A stretch of 64,000 nucleotides of DNA from Bradyrhizobium macuxiense. GTDB taxonomy: Bacteria > Pseudomonadota > Alphaproteobacteria > Rhizobiales > Xanthobacteraceae. The DNA is taken from NCBI RefSeq assembly GCF_007993935.1, contig NZ_VITY01000010.1, positions 1 through 64,000 of the forward strand, written 5' to 3'. Shown piece by piece: positions 34,179 to 42,622 of the stretch. Below the pieces are notes generated by a model. It searched no databases. It saw nothing but the letters and a program-made list of their open reading frames with translations, and was not told the origin of the DNA. How positions within the stretch are numbered: position 1 is the stretch's first letter; each line of letters starts with the position of its first letter. A program made the translations under genes and the position numbers.

Positions 34179-35253
34179 CGGCACCATCACGCGGCGCGCC
34201 TTTGCCGGCGGCGCATTGGCGCTTGCGCTGACCGGCAAGACGTTCGCGCAGGGCTTTGCCGGGCTGGGCGAGCATGCCGAAGGCTTTGCCGCCGTCACGC
34301 CGGGCAAGCCGTTCATTTTCCCCGTCGATCACGGCCCGCATCCGGAGTTCCGGATCGAATGGTGGTACGTCACCGCGAATTTGTCGGATGCCGGCGGCGC
34401 GGCCTATGGCGCGCAATGGACGCTGTTCCGTCAGGCCATGAAGCCGGGCGGGCCGAGCGAAGGCTGGGCCAATCAGCAGGTATGGATGGGCCATGCCGCC
34501 GTCACCAGCGCCACCACGCATCGCTTCAGCGAGACGTTTGCGCGCGGCGGCGTCGGGCAGGCCGGTGTGGAGGCGCCCCCGTTCCGTGCCTGGATCGACG
34601 CCTGGGAGATGCAGGGACTGAACGACTTCGATGCGCAACGTGTCGCGCCGCTCGAGTTGAAGGCCTCGGCCGCCGACTTCTCAACTGCGCTCCGGCTCGA
34701 CGCCGATCGCGCGCTGGTGCTGCAGGGCGACCATGGCTACAGCCGCAAGTCGGATCGCGGACAGGCCTCCTATTACTACAGCCAGCCGTTCTACAAGGCG
34801 TCCGGCCGCATCGTGATCGACGACAGGCCGGTCGACGTCACCGGCGTCGCCTGGATGGACCGCGAATGGAGCAGCCAGCCCTTGGCGGCGGATCAAACCG
34901 GCTGGGACTGGTTCTCGCTGCACCTGCCCGGCGACGAGAAGCTGATGCTGTACCGGCTGCGCCAGAAGGACGGCCGCGAAAACCTGTTCGGCAACTGGAT
35001 CACGCCGGATGGCCGCTCGGCCGAGATCGCCGCCAGTGGCAACAGCATCACGCCGACGGCGACCGCGGAGATCGACGGCCGCAAGCTGCCGACCTCGTGG
35101 CGCGTCGCTCTGCCGGCGCGCGGCCTGGCCATCGAAACCACGCCGGTCAATCCGAAGGCCTGGATGGGAACCAGTTTCCCCTATTGGGAAGGCCCGATCC
35201 GCTTTACAGGCAGCCATGCCGGAATCGGCTATCTTGAGATGACGGGATACTAG
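34168..35253 (+). CDS. AttH / CrtC-like lipocalin-domain protein
   Basis: 361 residues with a twin-arginine-like leader (ITRRAFAGGALALALTGKTFA). The AttH domain (related to carotenoid 1,2-hydratase) is recognised by HPEFRIEWWYVTANL (about 52-66), GAQWTLFRQAM, MGHAAVT, SYYYSQPFYKASG and VAWMDREWSSQPL (about 228-240). It overlaps the permease gene by 11 bases, so it is made with the transporter and probably carries or modifies the substrate in the periplasm. The true substrate is unknown; no carotenoid genes are nearby. Confidence 0.9.
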   Translation: MSASGTITRRAFAGGALALALTGKTFAQGFAGLGEHAEGFAAVTPGKPFIFPVDHGPHPEFRIEWWYVTANLSDAGGAAYGAQWTLFRQAMKPGGPSEGWANQQVWMGHAAVTSATTHRFSETFARGGVGQAGVEAPPFRAWIDAWEMQGLNDFDAQRVAPLELKASAADFSTALRLDADRALVLQGDHGYSRKSDRGQASYYYSQPFYKASGRIVIDDRPVDVTGVAWMDREWSSQPLAADQTGWDWFSLHLPGDEKLMLYRLRQKDGRENLFGNWITPDGRSAEIAASGNSITPTATAEIDGRKLPTSWRVALPARGLAIETTPVNPKAWMGTSFPYWEGPIRFTGSHAGIGYLEMTGY

Positions 35254-35360
35254 GACGTCGACGGAAGATCGGCGCCGCCCAAAACAGCCCTGCCTGTCAC
35301 ACCGCGCGGCGCAGCCGCGTCATGACATCGGGGCCAGCAGGACAAGAGGACACGCCTGAC

Positions 35361-35750
35361 ATGTACCACTACACGGCCATCGTCACCTGCCTTGCCGTTG
35401 CGTTCTACTTCTTCACCTCGACGCAGGTCGCACGCGCCCGCGTCACCTATGGCGTCAAATTGCCGGCGATTTCAGGCAATCCGGATTTCGAGCGCATCTT
35501 CCGCATCCAGATGAACACGCTGGAGTGGATGCCGATCTTCCTGCCGTCGCTCTGGCTGTTCGCGATCTATGTCGGCGATGCCGCGGCGGCGGCAATCGGC
35601 GCGATCTGGGTGGTCGGCCGCATAGTCTACTTCATCGGCTATCGCGAGGCGGTGGCGAAACGCAGCCCCGGCTTCGCCATCCAGGCGGTAGCCTCGATCG
35701 TCCTGTGGGTCGGCGCGATCGGCGGCGCGGCGTGGCGGCTGGCGCATTGA
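35361..35750 (+). CDS. MAPEG-family membrane protein
   Basis: 129 residues with four hydrophobic helices (first at 4-22, YTAIVTCLAVAFYFFTSTQ). RIQMNTLEWMPIFLPSLWLF matches the family's conserved helix-2 region (ERxxRxxxNxxE-like) and RIVYFIGYREAVAKRSPGF the later loop. The family includes glutathione S-transferase-like and eicosanoid enzymes; bacterial members are poorly defined. It stands alone, about 107 bases after attH. Confidence 0.85.
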   Translation: MYHYTAIVTCLAVAFYFFTSTQVARARVTYGVKLPAISGNPDFERIFRIQMNTLEWMPIFLPSLWLFAIYVGDAAAAAIGAIWVVGRIVYFIGYREAVAKRSPGFAIQAVASIVLWVGAIGGAAWRLAH

Positions 35751-35777
35751 AGGCGCGATCGCGCCACAAGCACTTCC

Positions 35778-35898
35778 GTCGTCCTGGCGAAGGCCAGGAC
35801 CCCATAACCACAGGGCCGAGTTTTGCGATGGCTGGGGCTCCAGCCTTGCGCAACAACCGAGTGCGGTGGTTATGGGTCCCTGCTTTCGCAGGGACGAC
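35778..35898. repeat. MITE-like palindromic element, GTCGTCCTGGCGAAAG family, copy 3
   Basis: About 121 bp: GTCGTCCTGGCGAAGGCC and CCATAACCAC at the left; GGTGGTTATGGGTCC and GCAGGGACGAC at the right. The centre differs from other copies (AGTTTTGCGATGGCTGGGG). It separates the convergent MAPEG and Liv-type binding-protein genes. Confidence 0.87.
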
Positions 35899-35940
35899 AC
35901 CTGTGTTGTTCCACGAGCTACGTGATACGTCAGCTCCGCG

Positions 35941-37131
35941 TCACTTGGTCAGCGGGCAGCCGCTTTCCTTGGCGGTGAAGAAAGCCTTGTCGCCGGGCAC
36001 CACGGCGAGCTGCTTGTAGTAATCCCACGGCTTCTTCGACTCCGAGGGCTTCTTGACCTCGAACAGATAGAGGTCGTGCACCATGCGGCCGTTCGCGAGC
36101 ACCTTGCCCTTGGCGAAGGCGTCATCGACCGGGAGCTCCTTCAGCTTGGCCGCGACCGCATCGCTGTCCTTGGTGCCGGCGGCCTTGACCGCCTTGAGGT
36201 AGCTCAGCGTCGCCGAATAGGTGCCGGCATGGATCATGCTCGGCATCCGGCTGGTGCGCTTGAAGAAGCGCTCGGAGAAGGCGCGCGAGGCATCGTCGTG
36301 ATCCCAGTAGAAGCCCTCGGTGAGCACGAGGCCCTGCGCCGCCTCGAGGCCGAGACCGTGCACCTCCGACAGCGTCATCAGCAGGCCGGCAAGCTTCTGG
36401 CCGCCGCGCACGATACCGAACTCGGCCGCCTGCTTGATCGAGTTGGTGGTGTCGAGGCCGGCATTGGCGAGCCCGATGATCTTCGCCTTCGAGCTCTGCG
36501 CCTGCAGCAGGAAGGACGAGAAGTCCGACGAGTTGAGCGGCACGCGGACCGAGCCGACCACCTTGCCGCCCTTCGACGCGACGATGTCGCTGGTGTCCTT
36601 TTCCAGCGCGTAGCCGAAGGCGTAGTCGGCGGTCAGGAAGAACCAGGTGTTGCCGCCCGCTTCCGTCAGCGCGCCGCCGGTCCCAACTGCGAGCGCGCGG
36701 GTGTCATAGGCCCAATGGAAGCTGTACGGCGTACAGGCGTCGCCTGAGATGCGTGAGGTCGCCGCGCCGACCACGATGTCGATCTTCTTCTTTTCCTTCG
36801 ACAGCTCCTGCACCGCGAGCGCGACCGATGAGGTGGTGAGCTCGGTGATCATGTCGACGTTCTCGACCTCGTACCAGCGCCGCGCGATCGCGGTCGCAAG
36901 ATCCGGCTTGTTCTGATGGTCGGCGGTCACGATCTCGATCTTCTGGCCCAGCACCTCGCCGCCGAAATCCTCAACCGCCATGCGCGCCGCTTCGAGCGAA
37001 TACTTTCCGCCGTAATCGGCGTAGACGCCGGACTGGTCGTTCAGGATGCCGATCTTGACGCCCTGGGCCATCGCCGGCGCCGCCAGCATCAGGCTGCATG
37101 CCGCGACCGCGGCCAAAAATCCCGACTTCAT
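35941..37131 (-). CDS. Branched-chain amino-acid-type ABC substrate-binding protein
   Basis: 396 residues from the ATG at 37131 (GGGAGAGC upstream). Signal peptide 1-22 (FLAAVAACSLMLAAPAMA). The mature chain starts VKIGILNDQSGVYADYGGK and carries AARMAVEDFGGEVLG, the standard opening of LivJ/LivK-like periplasmic proteins (Peripla_BP_6). No permease or ATPase of that class is in the window, so it is an orphan binding protein here; catabolic amide or aromatic acids are common ligands in this group. Confidence 0.9.
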   Translation of the reverse strand: MKSGFLAAVAACSLMLAAPAMAQGVKIGILNDQSGVYADYGGKYSLEAARMAVEDFGGEVLGQKIEIVTADHQNKPDLATAIARRWYEVENVDMITELTTSSVALAVQELSKEKKKIDIVVGAATSRISGDACTPYSFHWAYDTRALAVGTGGALTEAGGNTWFFLTADYAFGYALEKDTSDIVASKGGKVVGSVRVPLNSSDFSSFLLQAQSSKAKIIGLANAGLDTTNSIKQAAEFGIVRGGQKLAGLLMTLSEVHGLGLEAAQGLVLTEGFYWDHDDASRAFSERFFKRTSRMPSMIHAGTYSATLSYLKAVKAAGTKDSDAVAAKLKELPVDDAFAKGKVLANGRMVHDLYLFEVKKPSESKKPWDYYKQLAVVPGDKAFFTAKESGCPLTK

Positions 37132-37268
37132 TGTTATGCTCTCCCAGCAGTTTCTCATCAGGAAAAATCGGCGCGACATTATTTTATAACCCCGCGCCTG
37201 CCCATCTCTTTCCGTCTCTGTCCGATCAGCCAAAAGTATGGGCTCTCCGCACGCGCAACACTTCCCCC

Positions 37269-37370
37269 GTCATCCTGATGTGCGAGCGGAGCGAGCCTCG
37301 AAGGATGAACGGCCACCAGTGGGGCCGTGCACCCTTCGAGACGCACGTTCCGCGCTCCTCAGGGTGACGG
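37269..37370. repeat. Palindromic element, CTCCTCAGGGTGACGG family, copy 3
   Basis: About 102 bp: GAGCGAGCCTCGAAGGATG at the left, GGGGCCGTGCACCCTTCGAG and CGCTCCTCAGGGTGACGG at the right. It lies between the Liv-type gene and the end of the RND pump gene. Confidence 0.83.
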
Positions 37371-37396
37371 AGATAAGCTCCGCGGTTTTCGCGCCA

Positions 37397-40300
37397 CTAC
37401 CCCGCCACGGCCGCCGTTTCCTTCGGCTTGCCCTCGTTCTTTCCTTCCGCGAGGTTGCGCACCACCATGTAGAAGATCGGGGTGAAGACCAGGCCGAACA
37501 GCGTGACGCCGAGCATGCCGAAGAACACGGCGACGCCGACCGCCTGGCGCATTTCCGAGCCCGAGCCGGTCGACAGCACCAGCGGCAGCACGCCGAGGAT
37601 AAAGGCGAACGACGTCATCAGGATCGGCCGCAGGCGGAGCCGGCAGGCCTCGATCACCGCCTCCAGCCGCGGCCGGCCCTCGAGCTCGATGTCGCGCGCG
37701 AACTCGACGATCAGGATCGCGTTCTTGGCGGCGAGGCCCACCAGCACCACGAAGCCGATCTGGGTCAAGATGTTGACGTCCTGGCCCATGATGCGCACGC
37801 CGATCGTGGCCGCGAACAGGCACATCGGCACGATCAGGATCACCGCGAACGGCAATGTCCAGCTGCCATACTGCGCAGCGAGCACCAGATAGACGAACAG
37901 CACGCAGATCGGGAACACGTAGAGGCCCGCATTGGCACCGTTGACCTGCTGGTAGGACAGGTCGGTCCACTCGAACGAGAAGCCCGACGGCAGCGTCTCG
38001 TCGGCGAGCTTCTTGATGGTGTTGAGCGCCGTCGTCGAGCTGACGCCCGGCGCAGGCTCACCCTGCAGCTCGGAGGCCGAGTACAGATTGTAGCGTGCGA
38101 CGCGGTCGGGACCTGAGATGTTCTTGAAGTCCACGACGCTGCCGAGCATCACCATGTCGCCGTTGGCGTTGCGGGTGCGCAGCCGCGCAAGATCGGTGGT
38201 CTCCTTGCGGAACGGCAGATCGGCCTGTGCCGTGACGTGATAGGTGCGCCCGAACAGGTTGAAGTCGTTGACATAGGTCGAGCCGAAATAGGTCTCGATC
38301 GTGTCGGTGATGTTGGCGATCGGGACGCCAAGCTTCTGCGCCTTCACGCGATCGATATCGACGAACAATTGCGGCGTGTTCGCGGAGAACGGCGAGAACA
38401 CCGAGGTCAGGCTCGGCGACTTGCGCGCGGCCAGCACCAGTTCATCGGTCGCGGATGCCAGCAGTTCGGGCCCGCGCCCCTGCCGGTCCTGGACGCGGAT
38501 CGTGAAGCCGCCGCCGGTGCCGATGCCGGGCACGGCCGGCGGCGGAATCACGATGATGAAAGCGCCCTGGATCACCGACAGCCGCTTGCGCAGCTCGGCC
38601 GTAATCGCGGTCGCCGTCAGCCCCTTCTTCAGGCGCGCCTCCGGCTCGTCGAACACCGGGAACAGCGCCGCGGCGTTGCCCGCCTGGGTGCGTGTCGCGC
38701 CGGAGAAGCCGGCGAAGGCCGCGACGCGAACGATGCCCGGCGTGTCCAGCGCGATCCGCTCGATCTCGCGCACCACAGCCGTGGTCCGCGCCAGCGACGC
38801 GGCGCCCGGCAGCTGCGCCGAGATGATGACGTAGCCGCGATCCTGCGCCGGGATAAAGCCCTGCGAGGTGGTCGCGAGCAGCCAGCCGGCGCCGCCGATT
38901 AGCGCGAGGTAGATCGCGAGCATCACCACCGTATGCCGGATCACGAAGTCGGCGACGGCCGCATAGCCGTGCGCCAGCCGGTCGAACACGCGGTTGAACA
39001 GCGCAGTGAAGCTGTCCCAGCCGCGGGCGATGATGTTCCAGCGCGCCGGCGGCCGCTTCTCCTCGTGCGGGACCAGGATCTGCGAGGCCAGCGCCGGTGA
39101 CAGCGTCAGCGAGCAGAAGCAGGAGATCGCGGTCGCGACCGCGATCGTCACGGCGAATTGCTGGAAGAACTGCCCGGAGATGCCGCCGAGGAAGGCGGTC
39201 GGCACGAACACGGCGCACAGCACCAGCGCGATCGAGACCAGCGCGCCGCCGACCTCCTCCATGGTCTTGAGCGCAGCGTCGCGCCTGGACATGCCGTGCT
39301 CGAGATGCCGCTCGACATTCTCGACCACGACGATGGCGTCGTCGACCACGATGCCGACCGCGAGCACCAGGCCGAACAGCGTCAGATTATTGATCGAGAA
39401 GCCGAGCGCGGCCATCACCGCGAAGGTGCCGACCAGCGACACCGGGATCGCGATGATCGGGATGATCGCAGGCCGCCAGCCCTGCAGGAACACCAGCACC
39501 ACGATGACGACGAGCGCCATCGCCTCGTAGATCGTCTTGATCAGCTCATGGACCGATTGGGCGATGAATTCGGTCGGGTTGTAGCCGATGTTGTAGTCGA
39601 GCCCCTTCGGGAAGCTCGCCTTCATCCGCTCCATCGTGTCGGAAATGCTCTTGGCGGTGGCGAGCGCGTTCGATCCCGGCCGCTGCGTCACCAGCAGCGC
39701 GACCGCGGATTTGCGCAGCAGGAAGCTGTTGGTGGCGTAGGACAGCGCACCGAGCTCGACGCGGGCGACGTCGCGCAGCCGCACGGTGCGGCCGTCGGAG
39801 CCGGCCTTCACCACGATGTCCTCGAACTGCCTGATGTCCTTGAGGCGGCCGGTGAACACGAGGTTCGGCTGGAAGGCGCGGTCGGCGATCGGCGGCTCGG
39901 CGATCTGGCCGCCCGCGATCTGCAGGTTCTGCGCCCGGATCGCCGCCAGCACCTCGGTCGAGGTCAGACCGAGATTGGCGATCCGGTCGGGATCGAGCCA
40001 CAGCCGCATCGAGTAGTCACGCGCGCCGAACATCTGGATGTCGCCGACGCCGTCGAGCCGCAACAACTGGTCGCGGACCTGCAGCAGCGCGTAGTTGGAA
40101 ATATAGAGCTGGTCGAACGTGTCGTCGGGCGACAGCATGAACACGACCATCAGGATGTCGGGCGAGTTCTTGCGCGTGGTCACGCCGTTGCGTTGCACCT
40201 CCTCGGGCAGCCGCGGCTGCGCGATCGCGACGCGGTTCTGCACCAGCACCTGGGCCTTGTCGAGGTCGGTGCCGAGCTTGAAGGTCGCGGTGATGGTGAG

Positions 40301-40567
40301 CTGGCCGTTCGAGGTCGCCTGGCTGTAGAGATACAGCATGTCCTCGACGCCGTTGATCTCCTGCTCGATCGGAGCTGCGACGGTGTCGGACACGGTCTGC
40401 GCCGAGGCACCCGGATATTGCGTGGTGACGACGACGGTCGGCGGCACCACCTGCGGATACTCCGAGACCGGCAGCGTCGGATAGGCAATCGCGCCGACGA
40501 TCAGCAGCACGATCGACAGCACCATCGCGAGGATGGGCTGGTTGATGGAGAGCCTGCCGAGATTCAT
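37397..40567 (-). CDS. RND efflux pump inner-membrane subunit (AcrB/HAE1 family)
   Basis: 1056 residues, normal for the family. The start NLGRLSINQPILAMVLSIVLL is helix 1; the porter domain follows. Helix 4 carries the proton-relay aspartates in GIVVDDAIVVVENVERH (near residue 405). The closing helices end with the family segment GGMLGVTLFGLVFTPIFYM-like VFFGMLGVTLFGLVFTPIFY. It trimerises in the inner membrane and exports hydrophobic drugs with the adaptor encoded just upstream (4-base overlap). No TolC-type outer-membrane gene is next to it. Confidence 0.96.
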   Translation of the reverse strand: MNLGRLSINQPILAMVLSIVLLIVGAIAYPTLPVSEYPQVVPPTVVVTTQYPGASAQTVSDTVAAPIEQEINGVEDMLYLYSQATSNGQLTITATFKLGTDLDKAQVLVQNRVAIAQPRLPEEVQRNGVTTRKNSPDILMVVFMLSPDDTFDQLYISNYALLQVRDQLLRLDGVGDIQMFGARDYSMRLWLDPDRIANLGLTSTEVLAAIRAQNLQIAGGQIAEPPIADRAFQPNLVFTGRLKDIRQFEDIVVKAGSDGRTVRLRDVARVELGALSYATNSFLLRKSAVALLVTQRPGSNALATAKSISDTMERMKASFPKGLDYNIGYNPTEFIAQSVHELIKTIYEAMALVVIVVLVFLQGWRPAIIPIIAIPVSLVGTFAVMAALGFSINNLTLFGLVLAVGIVVDDAIVVVENVERHLEHGMSRRDAALKTMEEVGGALVSIALVLCAVFVPTAFLGGISGQFFQQFAVTIAVATAISCFCSLTLSPALASQILVPHEEKRPPARWNIIARGWDSFTALFNRVFDRLAHGYAAVADFVIRHTVVMLAIYLALIGGAGWLLATTSQGFIPAQDRGYVIISAQLPGAASLARTTAVVREIERIALDTPGIVRVAAFAGFSGATRTQAGNAAALFPVFDEPEARLKKGLTATAITAELRKRLSVIQGAFIIVIPPPAVPGIGTGGGFTIRVQDRQGRGPELLASATDELVLAARKSPSLTSVFSPFSANTPQLFVDIDRVKAQKLGVPIANITDTIETYFGSTYVNDFNLFGRTYHVTAQADLPFRKETTDLARLRTRNANGDMVMLGSVVDFKNISGPDRVARYNLYSASELQGEPAPGVSSTTALNTIKKLADETLPSGFSFEWTDLSYQQVNGANAGLYVFPICVLFVYLVLAAQYGSWTLPFAVILIVPMCLFAATIGVRIMGQDVNILTQIGFVVLVGLAAKNAILIVEFARDIELEGRPRLEAVIEACRLRLRPILMTSFAFILGVLPLVLSTGSGSEMRQAVGVAVFFGMLGVTLFGLVFTPIFYMVVRNLAEGKNEGKPKETAAVAG

Positions 40568-41856
40568 GGCTTCGCACCTGCCGCGGGCTTGTCTGCTGCC
40601 GCGGGCTTGTCGCCGGCCGGCGCCTTGGTGTCGGCCGGAGCCGCCTGCGCCATCTTCGGCGTCACCTTGGCGCCGACGCGGGCGCGCTGCAGCCCGTCGA
40701 CGATCACATGGTCCTCAGGCTTGAGGCCCTCGCGGATCACGCGCAGGCCCTCATCGAGCGGACCGAGCTCGACGGTCCGCGCTTCCACCGTGTTGTCGTC
40801 CTTGACCACGAATACGATCTTGCGCGACTGGTCGGTGGCGATCGCGGTATCCGGGATCAGCAGCGCCTCGTAGGGCGAGGAGCCGATCAAGCGAACGCGG
40901 CCGAACTGGCCGGGCAGGATCGAAAGATCCTTGTTCGGGATCACCGCGCGGCTGCGCAGCGTTGCGGTGGAGACGTCGAGGCGGTTGTCGAGGAAGTCCA
41001 TCTTGCCCTCATGCGAGGGCTTGGTCTCGCCGGTCAGCGTCACCTGCACCGGGTTCGCGGTGTCGCGCGAGCTCGGCCGCCGGCCTTCGAACCACAGCTT
41101 GCTGTTGCGCTGATAGGTGGCCTCGTCGACGTCGAAATAGATGTAGATCGGGTCGAGCGACACGATCGAGGTCAGCAGCGTCGCGCCGCCCTCGCTGCCC
41201 TGCACCAGGTTGCCCGGGGTCACCAGATGCCGGCTGACGCGGCCGGTGATCGGCGCCAGCACGTGGGTGAATTCGACGTTGAGCTGCGCTGCCTTCAGCG
41301 TGCCTTCGGCCTGCGTCTCGGCGGCACGCGCCGCCTGCAGCGCCTGGCGGCGCTGGTCGACGACCTGCTCCGAGACCGCGCTGGTCTGCACCAGGTTCAA
41401 CCCGCGCTCGAGATCGCGCTTGGCAAGCTCCCCCTTGGCGCGCGCGTCGGCGAGCTGGCCTTCGGCCTGCAGCACCACCGCCTCGAACGGCCGCGGGTCG
41501 ATGATGTAGAGCAGATCGCCGGCATGGACGATCGCACCATCCTTGAACTCGACGCTGTTGACGAAGCCGCCGACGCGGGCGCGGACCTGAACCTCCTCGA
41601 TCGCCTCGAACCGGCCGGTGAATTCGTCCCAATCGGTGACGGTGCGCTTGACCGGCTGCGCGACGGTCACCGGCGGCGCCGGCGGCGCGGCCTGCGATTG
41701 CGCGCTCTTGTTGTCGCAGCCACCGAGCGTCAGCGCGGCCAGCAGGCCGAGCGGCGCAAGGCCGCGCCAAAGGCCGAGCGATGCATGGCGGCGAAGCGAA
41801 TGAGGCCCGACGCCGGTCACCGGAGCCGGACGCTCCGCTCTGTCAATCGAACTCAA
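40564..41856 (-). CDS. RND efflux periplasmic adaptor lipoprotein (AcrA-like)
   Basis: 430 residues if translation begins at the TTG at 41856, which has GGGGGAG about 7 bases upstream; a TTG at 41937 would add 27 residues with no good ribosome site. The leader ends in a lipobox LTLGGC, so the mature protein is probably anchored at that Cys. The lipoyl/barrel-sandwich half (VRARVGGFVNSVEFKDGAIV) and helical hairpin follow, then the beta-barrel (RVRLIGSSPYEALLIPD). The tail is Ala/Pro/Lys-rich (APAGDKPAAADKPAAGAKP), likely disordered. Confidence 0.93.
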   Translation of the reverse strand: MSSIDRAERPAPVTGVGPHSLRRHASLGLWRGLAPLGLLAALTLGGCDNKSAQSQAAPPAPPVTVAQPVKRTVTDWDEFTGRFEAIEEVQVRARVGGFVNSVEFKDGAIVHAGDLLYIIDPRPFEAVVLQAEGQLADARAKGELAKRDLERGLNLVQTSAVSEQVVDQRRQALQAARAAETQAEGTLKAAQLNVEFTHVLAPITGRVSRHLVTPGNLVQGSEGGATLLTSIVSLDPIYIYFDVDEATYQRNSKLWFEGRRPSSRDTANPVQVTLTGETKPSHEGKMDFLDNRLDVSTATLRSRAVIPNKDLSILPGQFGRVRLIGSSPYEALLIPDTAIATDQSRKIVFVVKDDNTVEARTVELGPLDEGLRVIREGLKPEDHVIVDGLQRARVGAKVTPKMAQAAPADTKAPAGDKPAAADKPAAGAKP

Positions 41857-42434
41857 TTCACTCTCCCCCAAATGACCACGAAGCACGCCGACCAAAGCAG
41901 GGCTACGAAAGTCGCAATTGAATTTGCGGTGATTCAACGCTGATGGACCACCGCGATGCCGCGGCAGCGGACGTCACAGATGTAGCCGCACCCCAGTCTG
42001 TTCAAGATGGCCGCCGGATCAAGCAAATAGTTGCGGAGTCTGAAAGCCTTACGACACGCTCGCGAAACCGTGACGACGAAAAGGGGCAGATTCGCTGGCC
42101 TATCCGAGGCGCGAGGTCACAGACAGATCGTCCGGAATCAATCACAACGCGAATTTGCTTCACAGATTCGTCACACCGCCCCCGATTCGACTTTTGGCAC
42201 AGAAGCCTCCGCACCGCAGCCGGCAAGACCGGCCGGGTTCCGTCACTCTACCTCCCGCTGCACGGCAGAAATCATCATTAACGGCGCGGTTGTCATCCCG
42301 ACACACATTGACACTCGGAAATATCGCCAATACGGTCATGGTTGCCAAAGCATGAATTTTGTTGGCCGGCCGCATTTTTCTCGAACATTCATTGTGTTTT
42401 GTCGCGGCGCGAGTGTGTGAAGGCGACTACGTAA
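41857..42434. other. Divergent intergenic region between the RND operon and the giant adhesin gene
   Basis: Part of a 766-base gap. It is lower in GC than the flanking genes (runs such as GACGAAAAGGGGCAG, CATCATTAACGGCG). Short open frames on both strands look random in codon use. No tRNA, riboswitch or repeat of the families seen elsewhere was recognised. It should hold the promoters of both flanking units. Confidence 0.5.
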
Positions 42435-42584
42435 ATGGCAAGCGCATTTGACCTTGCTGATGTCACGGCTCCGCGGGCATCGCGGTTTTCCCATGTTGCA
42501 GGCGACTCGGTGCCAACCCCGGTCGCGGGCGGTCAACTTCAACGTGTGAACGGCTTCACACGTCATCGTCCCCAACAATTGTAA
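42435..42584 (+). CDS. Possible 49-residue small protein upstream of the giant adhesin
   Basis: ATG at 42435 to TAA at 42584, product MASAFDLADVTAPRASRFSH and on to RHRPQQL. It shares the strand of the giant gene and ends 38 bases before it. There is no clear ribosome site (GACTACGTAA upstream) and the palindrome at 42542-42563 lies inside its 3' end, so it may be chance. Confidence 0.25.
   Translation: MASAFDLADVTAPRASRFSHVAGDSVPTPVAGGQLQRVNGFTRHRPQQL
42542..42563. promoter_or_regulatory. 22-bp perfect palindrome before the giant adhesin gene
   Basis: ACGTGTGAA-CGGC-TTCACACGT, centred about 70 bases before the adhesin start. No T-run follows. It could be an operator or an mRNA hairpin. The outer ACGTGT/ACACGT arms recur in a shorter palindrome before the DUF6916 gene (53511-53529). 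Confidence 0.55.
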
Positions 42585-42622
42585 TTTATTGATCGGCTTC
42601 CACGCCGGTCGCAGGAGCGCTC

